Shown: piece after piece, positions 46,077-51,809 of the stretch
Layout of the letters: every line of letters begins with the position of its first letter
Position numbering within the stretch: position 1 is the first letter of the stretch
Assembly (NCBI GenBank): GCA_016875405.1
Contig: VGRJ01000023.1
Location: forward strand, 1 to 51,809
DNA: 51,809 nucleotides
Direction: 5' to 3'
Source of the DNA: Deltaproteobacteria bacterium
Lineage (GTDB): Bacteria > Myxococcota_A > Polyangia > Polyangiales > Polyangiaceae
The notes under the pieces: generated by a model
Seen by the model: the letters and a program-made list of their open reading frames with translations, nothing else
Database searches by the model: none
Told to the model about the DNA's origin: nothing
Made by a program: the position numbers and the translations under genes

Positions 46077-49000
46077 ATGTCGATCGAACTGATCCGGGGA
46101 GAACTCGAGCGCCTTTACTCGCTCGAGGCAATGATGGACCTGTCCAGCCGCCTGCTCGGCTTCGAGCCTCGCGAGGTGGGCGGTACCGCGTCGAGCGCAT
46201 CGTTCGCAAGGGCGCTCACCGAATACTGCCGCGAGCGCGACGCCGTCGCTGCGCTGGTGGACGCGGTGATCGCGACGAAGGGCGACTCGGTGCCGCAGCT
46301 CCCTCGGGCGCTAGAAGCCGTGCTGCGCGCCCCGATCGAGCTCAAGGTCGGTGACTCGTTCGGCGAGTTCAAGATCACGAAGAAACTCGGCGCGGGCCCG
46401 AACGGGTCCGTCTTCCTCGCGAAACGCGACGACGCGGGGTACGTGCTCAAGATCTTGCATGCGGCGGCGACCCACGACGGCAGCGCCGTGCATCGCTTCC
46501 TTACCCGGAACCGCGTCGCAGGCAGCCTTGGCTGCGACAACCTCCCGTCAGGCGTGACGGCCGGATTCCTCGACGGAAAGCCCTTCGTCGCATACGAAGC
46601 GGCGGAGGGTCAGCCGCTCGCAGCGCGCGTCGGCCGGGGCGGAGCGCTTCACATCAACGAGGCCCGACCGATCCTGCATGGCGTGCTCGCGGCCCTCACG
46701 GCGCTGCATTCGCGGAAGGTCGCGCACGGGGCCGTGAAGCTCGAGAACGTCCTGGTCGGCAAGAAGGCCGACGGCGCTCCGCGCGTCGTTTTGGTCGATG
46801 GCGCTGGCGATCTGCTCTGGTCCGCGTGGATCCATTCCGACACGACAACGTCGAGCGCGAGCCGCGTGAAGGGCCTCGCCCCCGAGATCGTGCGCGGCGG
46901 CTCCGCAGGCCTGCGCGGGGACGTCTATGCCCTCGGCGCGATGATGTTCGAGCTGCTCACAGGCAAGCCGCCGATCGAAGAGGGCTCTGCCTCGGATCTT
47001 GCCCTCGCCCACGTCTCGAAGACGCCGCCGCGCGCGCAGAATATCGCGCCGAAGGGCTGGGTGAGCGATGCGCTCGGGGATCTGTGCGCGCGCATGCTCG
47101 CGAAGGACCCCGAGGCTCGCCCGGACCTCGCGGCGATCGCGCACGTCCTCGGCCCCGTGGAAGACTCCGTGAAGGCGATCGAGAACGACGAGCTGACGAA
47201 CGCGGTCGACCTGCTCGTCGCCGATCCGACCGACATCGAGGCCGCCATCGCGCTCGAGCTGACCCTCGACCGCAAGGCGGATCCGACCAAGGTCGCGGAG
47301 GCCTTCCTCATGGCGGCCGACATGGTCGACCTCGACGAGGCCGCCCGCGCTGCCGGCGCCGGTGAGGAGAGCGAGGCCGTCCGCGAGGTCAAGGCCGACG
47401 CGGCCCGGGATCGCGCGCGCGAGGTCAAGAAGAGCCTCCTGTTCCGAGCAGCCCGACTGTTCGAGAGCCGACTGAAGAGCCACACCGCGGCCGAAGACGC
47501 GTTCAAGGCAGTCCTCGACCTCGACCCCGAAGACGACGTCGCTCAAGTCGGCTACGAAGCCGCGTTGAAGGCGCAAGACAAGCTCGACGAGCTCGTCGAG
47601 CGGCTGCTTGAGGTCGGCCAGAGCAGCACGAGTCACTCCGAGCGCTCGCGCGCGTTGCACAAGATCGGGCAGCTCTACGCGGGTCCGCTCGACGACAAGG
47701 AGCAGGCGGTCTTCGCCTTCGCGCAAGCCCTCGCACAGGACCTTCAGAACGACGATTACGCCGACGACCTGGAGCGCACGGCCGGCACCGACATGAACCT
47801 GTGGGCCCAGGCGATGCGCGAGCTCCACGAGGTCTCCTCGCACCCGCGCATGCCGCAAGAGACGCGGATCGCCCTCTTTACGCGGCTCGGCCGCTGGTAC
47901 GTCGAGAAGGTCGGCCGCCCAGACCTCGGCCTCCCCTGCTTCGACTCGGTGCTGACCATCGAGCCAGCGCACGAAGGCGCGCTTCAAGGCATGTGCGACG
48001 TGTACCGAAAGGCGCAGCAGTGGCACGAGCTCGTCGCGGTGCTCATCACCCGTGTCGATCGAGCCCTCACTCCTGAGCGCGCTCGCGACCTACGGTCCGA
48101 GGCCGCAGAAATTCTCGAGACACGAATCAACGAGCCCGGCCGCGCCCGCGACCTCTACGAAGCGACGCTCGCCGAAGACCCAGGGCACCAGAAAACGGTC
48201 GACGCGCTCGCTCGGCTCTACCAGCGGAGCGGCGACTGGGCGGGGTACGTCAAGATCCTCGACCGCCAGGCGGAAGCGTTGACTGGCGCCGCGCGCGCCG
48301 AGACTGTCGCGCGGATCGCTGAGATCTACGAGGACAACCTCTCGGACTTCGCGGAGGCCCAGCGCCGTTACGAGGCTTCGCTCGAGCTCGATCCAGCGTG
48401 CCTGTCGGCCATCCGTGGCCTCGACCGCGTCTTCAACCGCACGGGCCGATACGGCGAGCTCCTCGCGAACCTCGAGAAGCAGGTGACCATGAGCGCAACG
48501 CCGCGCCAGAAGATCACCCTGCTCGAGCGCATCGCGGGCATCCACGACGAAGAGTTCCTCGACCACGGCAAGGCCGCCGAGGCGCTCGAGGGCGTACTCG
48601 CACTCGACGCGGGCCACGAGGGCGCGCTCACCGGACTGATGCGCCATTACCGCGCGCTCGACCGCTGGGACGACGTCAACGCGCTCTACGAGCGGACCCT
48701 CAAGATCACCACCGAGCCCGCACGTCGGGTCACGCTGTTGCTCGCACAGGGCCGCGTACTCCTGGATCAAGTCGGCTCGCCCGAGCGTGCGCGACAAGCT
48801 TACGAGGCCGTGCTCCAGATCGATCCGCAGAACGCCTCGGCGCTCGACTCGCTCGCGCACGTGCGCGCGGCAACGGGCGACGCGATGGCCGCGTTGACGG
48901 CCGTCGAGACGCTCGCCGAGAAGGCCGAGAGCCCCGAGGCTCGCGCCGAGCAGTGGGTGCGCGCGGGACGCATCCTCGAGCAGCACGGCGATCGCGACGG

Positions 49001-51437
49001 TGCGATTCAACGCTTCAAGCTGGCGCTCGAAGCGGTCCCCCACCACCCCGCAGCGTCCGACGCGCTGCGCAAGGCGTACCTCGCGCGCGGCGATGCAGCC
49101 CAGGCGGCCGAGCTCATTGAGGCGGAGGTCGAGCGGACCGAAGGCAAGCTGGCGAAAGCGCGCCTCCTCTTCGACCTCGCGGTGCTGCGGCGCGAGAAGC
49201 TGAAGGACGACGATGCGGCGCGCGAGGCAGCGAACCGCGCGCTCACGGCCGACCCAGGACACGCGGGCTCGCTCCTCTTGCTCGGCGACATTGCGTTCGA
49301 GCGAGAGCAGTTCATCGAAGCATCGAACCACTTCGGGGGCCTCGCCTCGCGCCTCGATGCGCTCTCGAAGCCCGACGCGAAGCGACTCCTCGTTCGTTAC
49401 ATCGACTCGCTCGCGCGAAGCGGCTCGACGGAGAAGGCGAAGTCGACCGTGCAAGCGTTGCTCGAGCTCGCGCCGGAGGACCACGAAGCCCTCGCGCGCG
49501 TCGCTCGGGTGCAGCTCGACTCCGGTGACGCGGTCGGCGCGGTCGCGACGTACGAGAAGCTCTTCGAGTCGTTCGGCAGCGCGCTGGTCGGCGAGGAGCG
49601 CGGCAACGCGCTCTTGCAGCGCGGCAAGGCGCTCCGCGTCGCGGGGAAGACGGCCGATGCAGTGGCGATCCTCCAAGAAGCCTCTGAGCTCTTGCTCGGC
49701 AGCCCTGCCACGCTCGACGAGCTCGGCCGGGTGTACGAAGCGACGGGCGCTTGGGAGGACGTCGTTCGCGTGAAGCAACAGCAGCTCGACGTGGCCGAGG
49801 GCGAGGGCCGAACGAACCTGCTCGTGGAGATCGGCGAGGTGCTCGCCACGCAGCTCAAGGATGCGACCCGGGCCGCGAAGAGCTTCGTCGCCGCCCTCGA
49901 CGAGCGCCCTGACGATCGCCGCGTCCTCACGCGCTTGATGCGCCTCTATTCCGAGGAGAAGGACTGGTCGAGGCTTCTCGACATCCTCGTCAAGCTTGCC
50001 GACAGCGCAGACGACGACAAGCAGAAGGCCAAGTACATTCACACCGCCGCGGGGATCGCCATCCGTCAGGTCGAGGACCTCGAGCGGGGCGTCGAGCTGC
50101 TCGGCAAGGTGCTCGAGATGGAGCCCGAGAACGACAAGGCGCTCGGCGAGCTCGTCGACGCTCGGTCGAAGAGGGGTGACTGGGACCAGGTCGTCGAGCT
50201 CCTGCAGAAGCAGCTCGAGCGTGCGGAGAAGGCCTCCGATAAGGACCGTCAGGTTAAGCTCCACGACAAGCTCGCGCGGATCCACAAGGACGAGCAAAAC
50301 CGCCTCGACGCCTCGGTCGCGCAGCTCGAGAAGGCGCTGGCCCTCGTCCCCGAAGACGAGGTTCGGCTCGCCGCGCTCCTCGAGATCTACGTCGGTGACC
50401 TCGACCAGTACGTCGAGAAGGCCCTCGTGGTGCAGCACGAGATGCTGCGGCGCGATCCGTTCACCCCTGCGGGATATCGAACCCTTCGCAAGCTCTACAC
50501 CCACAAGAAGGAGCCGGACCCGGCGTGGTGCGCTTGCCAGGTACTTCACGCGATGAAGTCGGCGGAGCCGGACGAGCAGCGATTCTTCACGCGCATGCGC
50601 GCCGAGACGGCGGCCGAAGCCCGTGAGCGCGTCACCGTCGAGGAATGGAACAACGTCCTCACCCACGAGCTCGTCGACCCGATCCTCACGCAAATCTTTC
50701 AGCTCATCGAGCCGGCGGTGTTCGCGAAGAACACGAGGCCCCTCGAGCAGCTCGCCCTGCACCCGGCGTACGCGGTCGACCTCGCGTCGTTCCCGTACCC
50801 GATCCCGCAGACGTTGTTCTACGCCGCCGGCGTCCTCGGGCTCACACCGCCGCCCGCGCTGCACAATCCCCAGGATCCCAACGGCATCACCTTCCTCCAC
50901 GCGACGCCACCTTCCATCATGCTCGGCCAGGCCGCGCTCGTGACGGGCCTGCCGACCCAGGCGAGCGCCTTCATCGCAGCGCGTCACCTCACCTACTACC
51001 GACCCGGCCTCTACGTGCGGCACCTGGTCCCGACCGGGACTGGCCTCCGCGCGTGGCTCTTCGGCGCGATCCGTCTCATCCACGAGGCGTTCCCCGTCGC
51101 CGCCGAGCTCGAGAGCACCGTGAAGGAGAACAGCCAGGCGATCCGCCCGGTCGTCGAGGGCCCAATCCGTGAGCAGCTCGCGAGCCTGGTCACGAAGCTG
51201 CTCCAGGGCGGCTCCATCGATCTGAAGCGATGGGTGGCGGGCGTCGACCTTACCGCCGACCGTGCCGGCTTGCTGGTTGCGCACGACCTCGAGACCGCGT
51301 GCGACATGGTGAAGGCCTCGGACGAAGCGAGCGCGGCCCTCCCGCACCGAGACCGCATTAAGGAACTGACGACGTTCTCGGTGGATCCGAAGTACTTCGC
51401 GCTCCGTCGCAAGCTCGGAATCAGTATCGACGCGTGA
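46077..51437 (+). CDS. Giant TPR protein with N-terminal kinase-like (probable pseudokinase) domain
   Basis: 1786 residues, no signal peptide. Residues 96-358 follow the Hanks-type kinase fold: glycine loop GAGPNGS (105-111), Lys125, then where HRDxKxxN is expected the protein has HGAVKLEN (217-224), so the catalytic Asp is Ala219; the DFG position reads DGA (241-243). APE (268-270) and Asp282 remain. These losses suggest a pseudokinase. Residues about 380-1500 are repeated TPR/HAT-like helix pairs. The last 270 residues are a different domain beginning near EWNNVLTHELVDPILTQIF, conserved-looking but unknown. Likely a cytoplasmic scaffold. Downstream of the FtsB-like gene. Confidence 0.85.
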   Translation: MSIELIRGELERLYSLEAMMDLSSRLLGFEPREVGGTASSASFARALTEYCRERDAVAALVDAVIATKGDSVPQLPRALEAVLRAPIELKVGDSFGEFKITKKLGAGPNGSVFLAKRDDAGYVLKILHAAATHDGSAVHRFLTRNRVAGSLGCDNLPSGVTAGFLDGKPFVAYEAAEGQPLAARVGRGGALHINEARPILHGVLAALTALHSRKVAHGAVKLENVLVGKKADGAPRVVLVDGAGDLLWSAWIHSDTTTSSASRVKGLAPEIVRGGSAGLRGDVYALGAMMFELLTGKPPIEEGSASDLALAHVSKTPPRAQNIAPKGWVSDALGDLCARMLAKDPEARPDLAAIAHVLGPVEDSVKAIENDELTNAVDLLVADPTDIEAAIALELTLDRKADPTKVAEAFLMAADMVDLDEAARAAGAGEESEAVREVKADAARDRAREVKKSLLFRAARLFESRLKSHTAAEDAFKAVLDLDPEDDVAQVGYEAALKAQDKLDELVERLLEVGQSSTSHSERSRALHKIGQLYAGPLDDKEQAVFAFAQALAQDLQNDDYADDLERTAGTDMNLWAQAMRELHEVSSHPRMPQETRIALFTRLGRWYVEKVGRPDLGLPCFDSVLTIEPAHEGALQGMCDVYRKAQQWHELVAVLITRVDRALTPERARDLRSEAAEILETRINEPGRARDLYEATLAEDPGHQKTVDALARLYQRSGDWAGYVKILDRQAEALTGAARAETVARIAEIYEDNLSDFAEAQRRYEASLELDPACLSAIRGLDRVFNRTGRYGELLANLEKQVTMSATPRQKITLLERIAGIHDEEFLDHGKAAEALEGVLALDAGHEGALTGLMRHYRALDRWDDVNALYERTLKITTEPARRVTLLLAQGRVLLDQVGSPERARQAYEAVLQIDPQNASALDSLAHVRAATGDAMAALTAVETLAEKAESPEARAEQWVRAGRILEQHGDRDGAIQRFKLALEAVPHHPAASDALRKAYLARGDAAQAAELIEAEVERTEGKLAKARLLFDLAVLRREKLKDDDAAREAANRALTADPGHAGSLLLLGDIAFEREQFIEASNHFGGLASRLDALSKPDAKRLLVRYIDSLARSGSTEKAKSTVQALLELAPEDHEALARVARVQLDSGDAVGAVATYEKLFESFGSALVGEERGNALLQRGKALRVAGKTADAVAILQEASELLLGSPATLDELGRVYEATGAWEDVVRVKQQQLDVAEGEGRTNLLVEIGEVLATQLKDATRAAKSFVAALDERPDDRRVLTRLMRLYSEEKDWSRLLDILVKLADSADDDKQKAKYIHTAAGIAIRQVEDLERGVELLGKVLEMEPENDKALGELVDARSKRGDWDQVVELLQKQLERAEKASDKDRQVKLHDKLARIHKDEQNRLDASVAQLEKALALVPEDEVRLAALLEIYVGDLDQYVEKALVVQHEMLRRDPFTPAGYRTLRKLYTHKKEPDPAWCACQVLHAMKSAEPDEQRFFTRMRAETAAEARERVTVEEWNNVLTHELVDPILTQIFQLIEPAVFAKNTRPLEQLALHPAYAVDLASFPYPIPQTLFYAAGVLGLTPPPALHNPQDPNGITFLHATPPSIMLGQAALVTGLPTQASAFIAARHLTYYRPGLYVRHLVPTGTGLRAWLFGAIRLIHEAFPVAAELESTVKENSQAIRPVVEGPIREQLASLVTKLLQGGSIDLKRWVAGVDLTADRAGLLVAHDLETACDMVKASDEASAALPHRDRIKELTTFSVDPKYFALRRKLGISIDA

Positions 51438-51439
51438 CA

Positions 51440-51470
51440 GCCAGAGGCCTGGCTCGCGGCGTGCCGCGTC
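51440..51470 (+). terminator. Two short hairpins after the giant gene
   Basis: AGCCAG/CTGGCT (51440-51455, loop AGGC), then GCGGC/GCCGC around GT, directly after the stop codon. No T tract, so only a candidate. Confidence 0.35.
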
Positions 51471-51526
51471 GGGTCAGGTCACCCCTCTCGAGGCTCGCCC
51501 CAGCCCTGCCCGTGCATAGGGATTGG

Positions 51527-51584
51527 TTGACGGAGACGATCCGGGCCTGCTAACGTCCGCCCGTGCGCCTGCGACCAGGTCGCA
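51527..51584 (+). promoter_or_regulatory. Promoter and palindrome before the PAKKA protein gene
   Basis: TTGACG (51527-51532), 18 bases, TGC-TAACGT extended -10 (51551-51556). It is followed at 51570-51584 by the perfect inverted repeat TGCGACC-A-GGTCGCA, placed between the promoter and the GTG start at 51618. The -10 is weak apart from the TG extension. Confidence 0.4.
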
Positions 51585-51617
51585 ACCCGTTGAATTTTAA
51601 GGGAATCCGAGGCGGAC

Positions 51618-51809
51618 GTGAGCAAAGTCAAGACGTCGAAGACCAAGGCACGCGCTGTGGGGAGCGCGAAGCAGAAGGGTGCGGCGCCCATGAAGAAGTC
51701 CGCCAAGAAGGCTGACGCAGCGAAGAAGGCTGCGACCGCGAAGAAGGCCGCGCCCGCGAAGAAGGCTGCGACCGCGAAGAAGGCCGCGCCCGCGAAGAAG
51801 GCTGCGACC
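51618..51809 (+). CDS. Lys/Ala/Pro-rich histone H1-like protein (truncated by window)
   Basis: Only the first 64 codons are present. GTG start with GAGG six bases upstream. After SKVKTSKTKARAV the sequence becomes a repeat of AKKAATAKKAAP units, the PAKKA pattern of histone H1-like and AlgP/Hc1-type DNA-binding tails. The basic tail would bind DNA electrostatically; whether a globular domain follows lies outside the window. In DNA, an 18-base unit alternates in two forms with a 36-base period from 51720 to the end. Confidence 0.75.
   Translation, partial: MSKVKTSKTKARAVGSAKQKGAAPMKKSAKKADAAKKAATAKKAAPAKKAATAKKAAPAKKAAT
51720..51809 (+). repeat. Tandem 18/36-base coding repeat
   Basis: Five 18-base units beginning GCGAAGAAGGC at 51720, 51738, 51756, 51774 and 51792. 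Units 1, 3 and 5 are identical and units 2 and 4 are identical, so the period is 36 bases with perfect identity. The array probably continues past the window edge. Confidence 0.85.

Noticed and set aside
48090-51347. Minus-strand open frame of 1085 residues opposite the giant TPR gene
   Set aside because: Arg/Leu/Val-rich antisense shadow in GC-rich coding DNA; no family signature, and the + strand gene has clear kinase-fold and TPR patterns.

Overview
The window is a GC-rich, densely coded stretch of bacterial chromosome. I see 38 protein genes, no rRNA, tRNA, IS element or CRISPR array, and almost no gap longer than 250 bases. The content suggests a Myxococcota member, probably Polyangia-like. 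Pointers are many lipoproteins with Gly/Ser/Thr linkers, Stig1-like cysteine-rich repeats joined to RCC1-type repeats, a kinase-like domain fused to a giant TPR array, and a Lys/Ala/Pro-rich histone-like protein. The taxonomic placement is inference; no marker phylogeny was run.

Layout. 0.02-2.2 kb (+): a rhomboid protease and a papain-like lipoprotein. 2.3-9.4 kb (-): the cell-elongation cluster mreB-mreC-mreD-mrdA-rodA, preceded by rpmG (L33) and lgt. 9.5-15.6 kb: moeA, a large membrane protein, a TPR protein and epmA. 15.7-22.1 kb (-): one giant lipoprotein of 39 exact 43-residue, 8-cysteine repeats ending in seven RCC1-like repeats. 22.2-25.0 kb: a small unknown gene, an aldehyde dehydrogenase and surE. 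25.1-28.5 kb (-): an unusual ParA with two N-terminal zinc fingers, a ribbon-helix-helix partner gene, and purH upstream. 28.5-36.4 kb: a lipoprotein, then the proteostasis block tig-clpP-clpX-lon and a 55-residue acidic protein. 36.6-39.4 kb: chromosomal parA and parB arranged tail to tail, and a TPR lipoprotein upstream of parB. 39.5-41.7 kb (+): moaA, a small unknown gene and an MlaF-like ABC ATPase. 41.8-45.6 kb (-): rpsB-tsf and a methylmalonyl-CoA-mutase-type catalytic subunit. 45.7-51.8 kb (+): an FtsB-like protein, a 1786-residue pseudokinase/TPR protein and the start of a PAKKA-type DNA-binding protein.

How it works together. Most of the window is core biology: wall elongation, lipoprotein lipidation, molybdenum cofactor synthesis, chaperone/protease quality control, chromosome segregation and translation. 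The unusual parts are the zinc-finger ParA/RHH pair with three helically phased TATCGA half-sites just upstream of it, the 327-cysteine lipoprotein, the catalytically altered kinase fused to a TPR scaffold, the convergent parA/parB, and a 33% GC island with twin GTATAC palindromes between two convergent genes. The zinc-finger ParA/RHH pair is my best candidate for an undescribed (positioning or partition) system.
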